This document shows positions 60,101-64,000 of a DNA stretch of 64,000 bases, in pieces. The notes beneath the pieces are model-generated. The model worked only from the letters and a program-made list of their open reading frames with translations, had not been told where the DNA came from and searched no databases. Source of the DNA: Prosopocoilus inquinatus (lineage: Eukaryota; Arthropoda; Insecta; Coleoptera; Lucanidae); assembly GCA_036172665.1 (NCBI GenBank), contig CM069876.1, positions 36,053,001 through 36,117,000 of the forward strand, read 5' to 3'. The translations under genes and the position numbers were made by a program. Position 1 is the stretch's first letter. Every line of letters starts with the position of its first letter.

Positions 60101-62829
60101 CTGACGTTTTACGAAAAAATTAGTAAATTTTCGTCACAAAACAATAGCCTTTTTTGAATAAGAAACATTAGGCATTTTCGATAATTCGTCTAAGCCACAA
60201 GCGCGGTAGAAATTTGAGAGAGAAGAACTCTGTTTCAATGCATCTAAGAGTGAGAAAAATACAGGAAGCAGATCACTCCGATTGAGTTATCGAAAACGCT
60301 TGGTTGTTTATAACCAGGGAAAAGAAATCGGCCCACTTGTTCCACCCGCAGTATGAAAATTTATTATTCGGACTGTGTTAGTCTCGCCTACGGTAACTTC
60401 TGCGATCGACGAGCACCCCTTCCCCTCCTATTCATTACCAATTTTGATGCATCGGAGCAGTGGAAAAAGTAAGTGGTACATTCGGCGTAAAAAGTGTCTG
60501 ACACTGAGTGGGTCGAATTCTTTTCCCTGTTTATAACTACAATCAGATCTTAGAAAAATTTTGTGCAAATCGTTTTTGATTTTTCTAAAATCTTTCATTA
60601 TGCTTTGACAGCAAGCATGGCCGCCTTGCATGGGGGACTCATTAGGAGCAAATCCCGCTTCAATTTGTCTATCCTACTGCAATGTTAGGTCAAAAAGCGA
60701 TAGTAAGATGTCGCTATTTTATATATTTACAATCAGATCGTCGATCAGATGCAGTTATAAAATAAAAGTGGCTGTTGTTTGTTAAGCGAAAAGCTGTTTA
60801 GCAATAAGCTTAGATAGCTATCATTTATACAGGATGTTCCGACAGTGCGTTCTCGGGCAATATCTCGATAACTATTGAAGATAAAAAAGAAGTTTTAAGA
60901 TATTTTTGCTTGAAATTTTAGAGGTCTATAACATAAAATTGTTTTCAGCGGTACAGGAGGAATTAAAACTGTATAAATGGTAGGGAATTGGCACTCCTAT
61001 GTATTAATTTTATAAAATGTAATTGTGGTTTAAATGCACTTTCACTTTTAGACTTGCTTTTCAAAATTTCGTGATCTAGTTTCGCGTCTAATCAATGTAC
61101 TTGACTGTTGAAATAAACAGACGAAAGAAGAACGTTGGGCAGAGTTAATAAGAAGAGTGAGTAAAGATTTTAAAATGAAGATTTTTTTTCTTACAAATAT
61201 GTGATAAGAAATTAATGTAAAAATAAATAGATGTAGAAAACGAAAGATCACGATTTTATGGACAGAAATCGAATAAATAAAAAATAATTTTACATCCCTT
61301 GCCAACCGTTTGTCAACTTTCCTTAACACAAATAAATAAGTAAAATCGAGCGCTTTCAGTTCTAATTATTTTTTGTATTGTATTATTTTTTTTTAATTTG
61401 CAAAACATTGCCTGCGTCCTTATATTAGGAATCCTTCAGATTTCAAAATTTCTTCTTCTTTCTCTTTTTCACTCAATCTGGACCAAGCTATCAATATACA
61501 GCGAAACGTCAGTTGTATTGATTTTCAAAAATATTTCACAATTTTAATAAAACTTTGGCGAACAATAAAATTCTTTACTTTTGCTCATAAGAAATTGGCC
61601 AAGTTTTGGCCAAAATTTCAAGCAAAAAATTGACGCTGCACCCTTGTCTTCGACTTGACGATGATGGCCGAAATAAGTTGTTAATAGAAAAGATGATTCA
61701 ATTTGTTTAAACAAACGAGAAGTTTTCTGTGGGTGCGCACAGGCGGTAAATACCAGACGAAATTCTCAGATCTCGACGATTAGATTACCATTGCTTTGTT
61801 ATGTCCTGCTCGAATTTTACTTTTGATCAACCTGAAGATAAACGATAAGTTTCGAGTACAGATATCTCGATTTAAAATTAATTTCAAAGACGCAGTTTCT
61901 GGGTTGGCACAGACCGTAACACGAAGAGGTATTTCTATAATCCCAATTTAGAGTTTTGAGGAAAAATCATTGACTTCGTCTTGACACATTTTTTTTTTAA
62001 TTTCATTTTTAATGTTAATGACAAGCCATAAAAGAGAAACCACTGAATCAAAATGCAAGCGACGAAAGCTTTTGTTTAGGCAGCTTAAGTAACACTTGTG
62101 CTAGTTGGGTTGCCTGCCTATTGGGCAGTTGAACGTTGAATGTAATTTACAGAGATTTGTATACAGGTGACCTTAAAATTCATTGCTATCTAGGGTTTCT
62201 AAATGTAACAAAAGAGAAATCGTCACCCAGGTTAATATACTTTAGAAATTAAAATTTTCAAATTGTTTATTAAAGGAAGAAATCTAATTTACCAATTCAG
62301 TTCATTTGATTTATTCAACAGTAACTATACCTTACTTTTTAATTCGGAGGAGTACTTTGAATTTTTGGCGCTAAGAGCGAGCTTTATCATTGGTAGCTGG
62401 CCGGAATTGACCAATGACAGAGCTCGTTTGACCAATGGCTTTAGTTTATTTTTAGCGCCAAAATTTCAAACTATTCCAAATTAAAAAATAAGGTATAGTT
62501 TGATTTGATGCAATTTTGATACTGCGTCAAATCTGCATTTGAATTACATTTTTATGTCCCTATTTTGCAACGATTTTATACCTTTATGAAAAGAAAGTTA
62601 AAAACTAAACGTTTTTAAGTGAATTTCGATAAATTCTTAGCATATATTCCTTTTATTTATATTTTTTTTTTGAATTGCGTTTAGGTTTTTTGTATAAAAT
62701 TTGTTAGGCGAAAAATTCAACCCAATCGCAACACAAAAAAGAAAAAAAATTTGTAAAATGTGAATCTTTTAATTTAAATTGAGACTCACCGTTGGTTCCA
62801 TTTTTTTTCTCTTCGTTCTCTTTTTCCAT
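17918..62829 (-). CDS. Proton-coupled oligopeptide transporter, SLC15/POT family (yin/opt1-like), nine exons
   Basis: Nine coding exons (62829-62790, 41554-41505, 21268-21190, 20329-19826, 19767-19685, 19622-18874, 18812-18590, 18519-18283, 18103-17918) splice with matching phases into 2,151 nt, exactly 717 codons, giving 716 residues, a normal length for animal SLC15A1/2-type transporters. Family motifs, in order: ExxERFxYYG at residues 45-54 (proton/peptide coupling); the first PTR signature at about 92-116 with Asp97; GTGGIKP (146-152) and GGDQF (158-162); FYFSINAG (178-185), the second PTR signature; WALFDQQGTGW (303-313); and GLEFSYSQAP (612-621) in exon 8. A large hydrophilic loop at about residues 385-585 is the expected extracellular domain between TM9 and TM10. 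It is predicted to be a plasma-membrane H+-coupled di/tripeptide importer. The start ATG (62827-62829) gives MEKENEEKKNGTNG, a short cytosolic N-terminus. Confidence 0.93.
18283..18519 (-). CDS. POT transporter exon 8 (TM10-TM11)
   Basis: 79 codons, phase 0 at both ends, carry the conserved MGEVMFSITGLEFSYSQAP stretch (split across residues 603-621) and the following helix ending FFELE. Acceptor ggttttag, donor GAG|GTAAAA. Confidence 0.92.
18590..18812 (-). CDS. POT transporter exon 7 (extracellular loop)
   Basis: Acceptor gaattattttag and donor TTC|GTAAGC. It encodes the second half of the TM9-TM10 loop (ILINENDQNLDG through ETRDNF). The intron upstream is 61 nt. Confidence 0.9.
18874..19622 (-). 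CDS. POT transporter exon 6 (TM7-TM9 and start of extracellular loop)
   Basis: The largest exon, 749 nt, encodes residues 253-501, with WALFDQQGTGW and, after TM9, the hydrophilic extracellular domain containing Cys residues and N-glycosylation-type sites. Donor ATAAG|GTAAAG leaves two bases for the split Arg502. Confidence 0.92.
19685..19767 (-). CDS. POT transporter exon 5
   Basis: 83 nt encode the end of a membrane segment and the following cytosolic loop (VIFAFGKPLYKIRKPEGN). Acceptor cgtttcag, donor TCG|GTAAGC. The intron to exon 4 is only 58 nt. Confidence 0.9.
19826..20329 (-). CDS. POT transporter exon 4 (TM2-TM6 region)
   Basis: This exon encodes residues 58-224, including both PTR signature regions. 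It lies between acceptor gattctttcag and donor ATCG|GTAAGTC. The reading frame extends a little past both splice sites by chance. Confidence 0.93.
20330..21189 (-). other. POT transporter intron 3
   Basis: 860-nt intron. The part at 20620-20665 (gttaaaatcgatcattattt, then gatcaattgattttgacgg) resembles 45745-45795, so it holds a dispersed repeat; an ACACCCTGTATAA end lies at about 20879. No coding signal was seen. Confidence 0.6.
21190..21268 (-). CDS. POT transporter exon 3 (TM1, ExxER motif)
   Basis: Acceptor tttgtttcag and donor CGAA|GTAAGT bound 26 codons beginning KYPYPKSVFF and including SNEFCERFSYYGMR, the diagnostic TM1 of POT transporters. The leftover A joins CC of exon 4 to make Thr57. 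Confidence 0.93.
21500..22120. repeat. Diverged direct duplication, about 335-bp unit, two copies
   Basis: 21518-21770 and 21848-22120 share, in order, gataactgtcaatt, ttttaacgagtg, gagagggat.gaagtgaaga, and a cattcc..aaa.tggat.gagta-type end. It is an intronic tandem duplication with no coding content. Confidence 0.6.
22838..25201. mobile_element. hAT-type element 2 (2,364 bp), TATAGAT/ATCTCTA ends
   Basis: Flanked by an exact 8-bp duplication GCCAAATC (22830-22837 and 25202-25209). The ends are short inverted TA(T/G)AGAT, followed inside by dense ATCGATTAAT-type palindromic motifs at both termini. The interior holds a (TA)n tract (about 23045-23069) and a tandem pair of about 90 bp (23727-23910, marker agctaaaaaagaacactttt). 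No intact transposase was found. Confidence 0.75.
23045..23069. repeat. (TA)n microsatellite
   Basis: Uninterrupted alternating TA dinucleotides. Confidence 0.9.
25309..25344. repeat. Solo terminus of the ACAGGGTGTTC fold-back family
   Basis: The sequence ttagctgttgttgcggcttc followed by ccgtgaacaccctgta matches the right end of the fold-back at 33868-34909 (tagctattgtagcggcttcc, then catgaacaccctgta). Confidence 0.7.
25948..28355. mobile_element. hAT-type element 3 (2,408 bp), CAGTGG ends
   Basis: The left end is CAGTGGTGTA, the right end closes TACGCCACTG; inside both ends lie GGGTTGC/GCAACCCGG-type sequences. Flanks are ACCAAGCA (25940-25947) and ACCAAGAA (28356-28363), a 7-of-8 target duplication. 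The flanking sequence occurs uninterrupted in diverged form at about 29521-29660 (tatttgtatcaagaattgtg), an empty-site homologue. The open frame at 26739-27125 inside shows no recognisable domain. A palindromic MITE is nested at about 27219-27545. Confidence 0.8.
27219..27545. mobile_element. MITE nested in hAT-type element 3
   Basis: Inverted arms contain AATTGAATTGATATGTCATA on the left and its near-exact complement (tatgacatatcaattcagc) on the right, about 325 bp overall, with GGCCGG/GGCCAG next to each arm. Confidence 0.7.
28364..31580. other. Intronic sequence, no gene; repeat remnants and plus-strand splice-like cassettes
   Basis: No credible protein exon. 28855-28915 (taatttctgtacagaaatgt then CT-rich) resembles 57590-57650. 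29521-29660 is the empty-site homologue of the flanks of hAT-type element 3. Three acceptor-donor pairs on the plus strand occur at 29094-29175, 29237-29270 and 29356-29376. A GC-rich patch lies at about 30810-30905 and another at 31430-31520. Confidence 0.5.
31581..32893. mobile_element. hAT-type element 4 (1,313 bp), CAGTGGCGGCTCGT ends
   Basis: The left end CAGTGGCGGCTCGT and the right end ACGAGCCACCACTG form terminal inverted repeats, with a second paired block (GGGCGGGCAA / TTGCCCACCCC) inside. Exact 8-bp duplication CTTTAATA (31573-31580 and 32894-32901). The interior is T-rich on the plus strand and shares subrepeats (tgtgatct.ttgttttatg) with the complement of hAT-type element 1. No transposase frame. 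Confidence 0.85.
32902..33867. other. Intronic sequence without recognised features
   Basis: An (AAT)n-like start at 32902, then unique-looking sequence. I see no exon, TIR or tandem repeat. 33400-33610 is less AT-rich than its surroundings but has no long frame. Confidence 0.4.
33868..34909. mobile_element. Fold-back element with ACAGGGTGTTC termini
   Basis: The left end (acagggtgttcttgggaagc, then cgctacaatagctaa) is inverted at the right end (tagctattgtagcggcttcc, then catgaacaccctgta). The right half contains two tandem copies of about 290 bp (34430-34620 and 34690-34909; marker aaaagttgaaaacaatt) of what is the complement of the left arm. No coding capacity; further ACAGGGTGTTTC-like ends follow at 34911 and 34979. 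Confidence 0.7.
34910..36180. other. Cluster of solo (A)CAGGGTGTTTC-type repeat ends
   Basis: Similar ends occur at about 34911, 34979, 35823 (tacagagtgttcc) and, inverted, 36164 (caccctgtacatat). They look like truncated relatives of a beetle-type terminal repeat. 35822-36175 may be one short element with degenerate inverted ends. No gene is supported. Confidence 0.45.
36780..37600. repeat. T-rich degenerate satellite-like DNA (GGTTGA-rich)
   Basis: Repeated short phrases such as ttaggttg, cagttgggtt, gacattggt/gagctt and long T tracts recur every 100-150 nt. It is related in style to the tracts at 38700-39110 and 42005-43490. No frame with protein-like composition. Confidence 0.5.
38700..40500. 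repeat. T-rich repeated sequence, one satellite unit plus low-complexity tract
   Basis: 38720-39100 matches 42990-43370 along its whole length (markers gcttgggtt.aaatcaagtt, ccaattgagttg, gattgcttgggttggagg). From 39110 to 40500 the sequence is T-rich low complexity with direct repeats (tttctttctg..ttttctatatttctttc at about 38460 and 39540). Hydrophobic frames here are artefacts of T-richness. Confidence 0.6.
41505..41554 (-). CDS. POT transporter exon 2
   Basis: A 50-nt exon between acceptor cttttccag and donor GAG|GTACGTAAG encodes LNLQKPEAGEPEHQPE after the split Gly14. Phases match exon 1 (one base in) and exon 3 (phase 0). It forms the acidic, Pro-rich cytosolic segment before TM1. Confidence 0.75.
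42005..43490. repeat. T-rich satellite-like tandem array, about four units
   Basis: Unit starts (gagttgagttgggctgaatt type) occur at about 42033, 42550, 42985 and 43430, so the period is about 430-520 bp. Shared markers are tttgaggttttt, tttgcttgggtt and caagttaatttc. The second unit is interrupted by a 126-bp MITE; the last is cut off by the fold-back at 43507. Confidence 0.65.
42629..42754. mobile_element. piggyBac-like MITE (126 bp) with TTAA target duplication
   Basis: The ends GGGCCGTTTTCATAATCAGA and TCTGATTATGAAAATGGCCG are inverted, and TTAA flanks both sides (42625-42628, 42755-42758). TTAA duplication is characteristic of piggyBac-type transposition. It sits inside one unit of the T-rich satellite. 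Confidence 0.85.
43507..43852. mobile_element. Compound fold-back sequence
   Basis: ttctgcaagagtttaataac (from 43511) is inverted at 43596-43619 (gttattaaactcttgcagaa). In addition, about 43531-43600 recurs inverted at 43769-43852 (gtaattgcacgatttc, gcatttcaattgtgtt). The result is an asymmetric double hairpin of about 345 bp. Confidence 0.65.
43870..46310. other. Intronic sequence, largely without recognised features
   Basis: 45740-45795 is a diverged copy of the repeat at 20620-20665. Otherwise no exon-like frame, TIR pair or tandem repeat was found. Confidence 0.4.
46314..46430. mobile_element. Palindromic MITE, TACAGTCG ends
   Basis: ATACAGTCGCGATCAATCGA is inverted at the right as ttgatcacgactgtat, with CGAGACCG/CGGTCTCG further in. 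TA at each border would fit a Tc1/mariner-type TA target site; that assignment is inference. Confidence 0.7.
46447..46546. mobile_element. Second palindromic MITE, directly adjacent
   Basis: ttgattgctctagagca on the left pairs with gggctctagatcaatgaa on the right, with AGAGTATT/GATACTCT inside; the loop is about 40 nt. Confidence 0.6.
46560..48180. other. Intronic sequence without recognised features
   Basis: AT-rich; short hydrophobic frames near 47396 come from T-rich sequence. No splice-supported exon or repeat pair was seen. Confidence 0.4.
48186..49135 (+). pseudogene. Decayed non-LTR (LINE) reverse transcriptase fragment
   Basis: Translated pieces in several frames give RT motif A (FCDLHKALNCV), then the palm motif SVLGPILFLIYINDL, then motif C as LFAADTT, where the first Asp of the usual F/YADD is Ala. 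A stop interrupts before motif B; downstream, weak C-terminal LINE similarity (RTLRIISGL.., RHISYLLIINKRLRSS) appears in broken frames. It is inactive, sense to the plus strand and antisense to the host transporter. Confidence 0.75.
49140..50397. other. Intronic sequence without recognised features
   Basis: No exon, TIR or tandem repeat recognised. Confidence 0.35.
50398..50544. mobile_element. Near-perfect palindromic MITE (147 bp)
   Basis: TTGTAAGTACAAAGTTTTTT with the following AATCTCGAACCGGACAGAA is mirrored on the right by TTCTGTCCGGTTCGAGATT and the complement of the outer part. The arms are about 50-55 bp with very few mismatches, around a loop of about 40 nt, indicating a recent insertion. 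Confidence 0.8.
50545..51905. other. Intronic sequence without recognised features
   Basis: No convincing exon or repeat structure. Confidence 0.35.
51906..52494 (-). pseudogene. LINE reverse transcriptase, C-terminal fragment
   Basis: On the minus strand, frames give YGICLWGVSSHSGMVFVAQK followed by RILRILEGVHFG and FPNYMRIKA, the thumb/C-terminal region of Jockey-like LINE ORF2. It continues after a frame change near 52015 with LLSSVSTFKREIKYYLL and TLDDFF, then stops. The RT catalytic core is absent. It abuts an opposite-strand LINE fragment head to head at about 52495. Confidence 0.75.
52495..54037 (+). pseudogene. LINE ORF2 reverse transcriptase, 5'-truncated, with one stop and one frameshift
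   Basis: The frame starts within RT (IIPIFKKGDRFSVNNYRPIA), has an in-frame TAA at 52637-52639, then motif A (CDLSKAFDRVDY), IPQDSILGPLLFIIFINDLP and an intact YADD at 53045-53056. A one-base shift at an A run (about 53478) separates it from the C-terminal part (AIRVIKYLSPLESCKQLF to SAAPIL, stop at about 53851). A 3' UTR leads to an (ATT)n tail at 54018-54037. Only one stop and one shift imply modest age; the family is Jockey-like by motif, not more precisely placed. Confidence 0.85.
54018..54037. repeat. (ATT)n microsatellite at LINE 3' end
   Basis: Simple repeat at the junction between the plus-strand LINE tail and the truncated minus-strand LINE. Confidence 0.8.
54038..55010 (-). pseudogene. 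LINE ORF2 reverse transcriptase, truncated at both ends
   Basis: One open minus-strand frame covers most of RT: YPIFKMESKMNVENYRPTSL, KQHGFRTARSTFTAV, motif A region (DLSRASDCVNH, with a short deletion), VPQDSILGPVLFLLYINDI, intact YADD (54310-54321) and FLGVYFQNDLEWKTHC. It ends at the (ATT)n tract, so the thumb and 3' end are missing. The first residues of the frame come from a neighbouring MITE, not the LINE. Confidence 0.85.
55012..55163. mobile_element. MITE family B, copy 1
   Basis: The left arm (gctgctttggagatttggag) pairs with the right arm (ccaatcttccaagcaggaaa). A second copy lies at 56983-57147. It flanks the 5' end of the minus-strand LINE. Confidence 0.7.
55225..55388. mobile_element. 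Palindromic MITE family A, copy 2
   Basis: CTTATTTTTTAATTCGGAGG on the left is inverted on the right (tccgaattaaaaaataag); the internal GGCGCTAAAAACGAGCTTTG is also mirrored. The best-preserved copy in the window. Confidence 0.85.
55399..55607. mobile_element. MITE-like inverted repeat, AGAGTCTGGCAGAAT ends
   Basis: agagtctggcagaat at about 55397 is inverted as attctgccagactct at about 55593; paired ttcagcaaaa/ttgctgaaa lies inside. It directly follows MITE family A copy 2. Confidence 0.65.
56383..56580. repeat. Dispersed repeat R1, copy 1
   Basis: It begins agggtgtatcatttgaaat and has an inverted caccctgtatag at 56446. The following 56455-56575 (ttatgttatagacctctaaa, cgagaacgcagtgttgggac) is the complement of 60829-60965, so the same repeat occurs twice in opposite orientation. 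Confidence 0.65.
56983..57147. mobile_element. MITE family B, copy 2
   Basis: The left arm ttttcctgctttggagattt and the right arm tccaattttccaagcaggaaa-type sequence are inverted; tattggttaccg / ccaatagcaa is paired inside. Same family as 55012-55163. Confidence 0.75.
57160..58460. other. Intronic sequence, one dispersed repeat remnant
   Basis: 57590-57650 resembles 28855-28915 (taatttctgtacaaaaatgt then CT repeat). Otherwise no feature recognised. Confidence 0.4.
58460..60165. repeat. Tandem array of about 490-bp units, four units, three with a hairpin
   Basis: The marker gatctgataatcttgtt starts at 58544, 59037, 59278 and 59766, spacing 493, 241 and 488. Each full unit carries an inverted repeat; the second unit lacks about 250 bp including the hairpin. 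Units 3 and 4 are nearly identical, unit 1 more diverged, so the array grew by recent duplication. Each full unit also creates an identical-looking 69-codon minus-strand frame, most likely incidental. Confidence 0.85.
58741..58824. repeat. Perfect 28-bp-arm hairpin in array unit 1
   Basis: The arms 58741-58768 and 58797-58824 (gtcctagaactgtcgggagc plus atgcgcac) are exact complements separated by 28 nt. Equivalent hairpins at about 59475-59558 and 59963-60046 have two mismatches. Confidence 0.9.
60169..60302. mobile_element. Short MITE with GCATTTTCGATAA ends
   Basis: ggcattttcgataattcg at 60169 is inverted as gagttatcgaaaacgc at about 60285; the rest is unpaired. It abuts the tandem array on one side and the hAT-type MITE on the other. 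Confidence 0.6.
60315..60529. mobile_element. hAT-type MITE 5 (215 bp)
   Basis: The ends CAGGGAAAAGAA and TTCTTTTCCCTG are inverted, followed by TCGGCCCACT / AGTGGGTCGA. Exact 8-bp duplication TTTATAAC (60307-60314 and 60530-60537). No coding capacity. Confidence 0.85.
60829..60980. repeat. Dispersed repeat R1, copy 2 (inverted)
   Basis: Starts tacaggatgttccgacagtg and is the complement of 56445-56580. The preceding 60674-60720 (tgttaggtcaaaaagcgata) also resembles 24284-24325 inside hAT-type element 2. Confidence 0.65.
60981..62330. other. Intronic sequence without recognised features
   Basis: No exon with splice support and no paired repeats noticed. Confidence 0.35.
62331..62492. mobile_element. 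Palindromic MITE family A, copy 3
   Basis: Left end CTTACTTTTTAATTCGGAGG and right end AATTAAAAAATAAG, with paired outer ACTATAC/GTATAGT; internal GGCGCTA and GGCCGGAATTGACCAATGAC are shared with copy 2. It lies about 300 bp from the transporter start exon. Confidence 0.8.
62790..62829 (-). CDS. POT transporter exon 1 (start codon)
   Basis: The ATG on the minus strand opens MEKENEEKKNGTN plus one base, ending at AACG|GTGAGT. The leftover G joins GT of exon 2 to give Gly14. It is tiny and hydrophilic; support comes from the strong donor, phase fit and position upstream of the rest. I cannot rule out another, more distal first exon. Confidence 0.7.
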
Positions 62830-63493
62830 CACTACTGCTATCTGGAGCAACTAGAAAACGCGATGGTTGTCGGATGGTAACTGGCGTTTGACGGTAAAAC
62901 AACGGTCAACATAAAAATAATTATTATCTATCGATATGTGTTCAGCACTTTATCTGAACAATTCATTTTTTTGATAGACACTGTGGTTATTAACTGTTAG
63001 AGATAGTGATTGGCCATGCTAACACGAGTCCCAGGGATTATCAGGTGTGTCTAAGATTAAGTAGAGCAATAGATTATAACTTTATTAGCTTTTGTGTATT
63101 GAATTTATTATTAAATCATTGAAATTAAAACAAAAAGAAACTTTCTTTTACCATGCGTGAAGTATTCATTTCACATACTGATCGATCAGATCACAGTGAG
63201 TGAAGTCTTTAATAGTGATGCGTGAAGTGCAATGCGTTTCTTATGGAGTTTATTTCACGCATTTGTATCATAAGAGCCTGTACACTTTTTGGTACCGGTA
63301 ACATTTTTAACATATTATTGTGCTTGTAAAATTTTTAAGAAATTAACAAACAAAAACAAAACAAAAAGCAAACAAATTCTGTTTTAAATGAATTACAAAA
63401 ATATTGCCTATGTTTATATTTAATAGATAAAAAAAAAAAAAAACCAAAGAAAGGTATAAATAGGGTTAGAGATAAGTGTTATAAAATCCGGCG
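62830..63493 (-). other. Intergenic region between tandem POT genes; expected promoter/5' UTR of the downstream gene
   Basis: 664 bp separate the paralogue's stop from the transporter's ATG. No confident TATA or initiator was identified. TTTATT at 63248 (AATAAA on minus) could serve as the paralogue's polyadenylation signal. Confidence 0.4.
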
Positions 63494-63670
63494 CTATTGA
63501 CTCTGGTTGGCTGATATGAGTTTCTTCAAGGGGGCTAGCAGGGGGGTTTCTTCTAAGAGGGCCACTGAACTGTCTGCTTCAAGTTGAACGAAGCTGTACT
63601 CCGACGCCATGTGAATGAACAGCATCATATCTCCGACTATTAAAACGGCAAAGAAAAAGAATTCGTACGC
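63494..63670 (-). CDS. Terminal exon of a second POT/SLC15-type transporter (partial gene)
   Basis: Acceptor tctgttctag is followed by 58 codons in phase 0 (AYEFFFFAVLIVGDMMLFIH, then MASEYSFVQLE) and TAG at 63494-63496. One membrane helix then a short charged tail is exactly the design of the terminal exon at 17918-18103 (SNNFFLYAGLMLVDMFIFSL); both start in phase 0 and share FF..A.L.V.DM..F. The rest of the gene lies beyond the window. The tail, with an acidic dileucine-like ETPLL, differs, so substrate or sorting may differ. Confidence 0.75.
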   Translation of the reverse strand, partial: AYEFFFFAVLIVGDMMLFIHMASEYSFVQLEADSSVALLEETPLLAPLKKLISANQSQ

Positions 63671-64000
63671 CTAGAACAGAAAAGAAAGAAAAAAAGGAGA
63701 AATGAATTAATTAAAAACAGTCTACATAATTAATTAGTTCAACAGAATAAATGAATTACTTCATTTTTGATTCGTCTGCTATGCTGCAAGGATCAATTTT
63801 GGGACCGTTTTCTTTCATCATAGTTTGTCGTATGAAAGTTAAAAAAAAATAGATATCACATGTTTCTTTAAATTTTGTTTGATTTTTATTGTTTTTGAAA
63901 TTGATTTTGCATGATTTAAAAGCTATAGTTAACAGCTCAGTTTTCTGCCATTTTTGTTTCAAATGTTAATTTCCTTTAAATAATAAACAATAACCAGATG
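63671..64000 (-). other. Intron of the upstream POT paralogue
   Basis: AT-rich sequence beyond the acceptor of the terminal exon. No further exon could be recognised before the window ends. Confidence 0.5.

Noticed and set aside
58460..60165. CRISPR-like regular repeat spacing
   Set aside because: Units are about 490 bp with no short identical repeats and unique spacers; eukaryotic intronic context.

Overview
The window is AT-rich genomic DNA from an insect, most likely a beetle. That assignment is inference: it rests on GT-AG introns of about 50-110 nt mixed with very long ones, an SLC15 transporter close in sequence to insect yin/opt1 proteins, and insect-type DNA transposons, MITEs and LINEs. 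There is no prokaryotic gene organisation.

Layout. (1) 1-17137, plus strand: the 3' part of a gene for a giant, low-complexity, highly charged, repeat-rich protein. Four phase-matched coding exons are visible (1-10622, 14147-16622, 16893-17044, 17106-17137), giving at least 4,426 residues; the 5' end lies outside the window. I do not recognise the protein. It carries a 28-residue repeat array, a long Lys/Glu-rich block, a second repeat array built on a PLDGAVNLD/QKSPRHSP theme, and a C-terminal minisatellite flanked by two KQVRF motifs. Its 3.5-kb intron holds a 2.19-kb hAT-type element with an exact 8-bp target duplication. (2) 17918-62829, minus strand: a complete nine-exon gene for a 716-residue proton-coupled oligopeptide transporter (SLC15/POT family, yin/opt1-like). 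Six exons are compact (17918-20329); the first 30 residues are encoded by two tiny exons separated by introns of about 21 and 20 kb. (3) 63494-63670, minus strand: the terminal coding exon of a second, upstream POT paralogue, so the transporters form a head-to-tail tandem pair. The plus gene and the transporter converge tail to tail near 17.4-17.55 kb.

Most of 21-62 kb is therefore transporter intron. It is filled with mobile and repeated DNA: four further hAT-type insertions with 8-bp target duplications (22838-25201, 25948-28355, 31581-32893, 60315-60529), a piggyBac-like TTAA MITE, several palindromic MITE families (one with three copies in the window), four decayed non-LTR reverse-transcriptase fragments, a large fold-back element, T-rich satellite-like DNA, and a four-unit tandem array whose units carry a 28-bp-arm hairpin. 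One hAT insertion has a diverged empty-site copy of its flanks about 1.2 kb downstream of it.

The genes show no obvious functional link beyond being neighbours. The transporter should import di/tripeptides across a plasma membrane; the plus-strand protein looks like a nuclear scaffold by composition only. I found no tRNA, rRNA or CRISPR.
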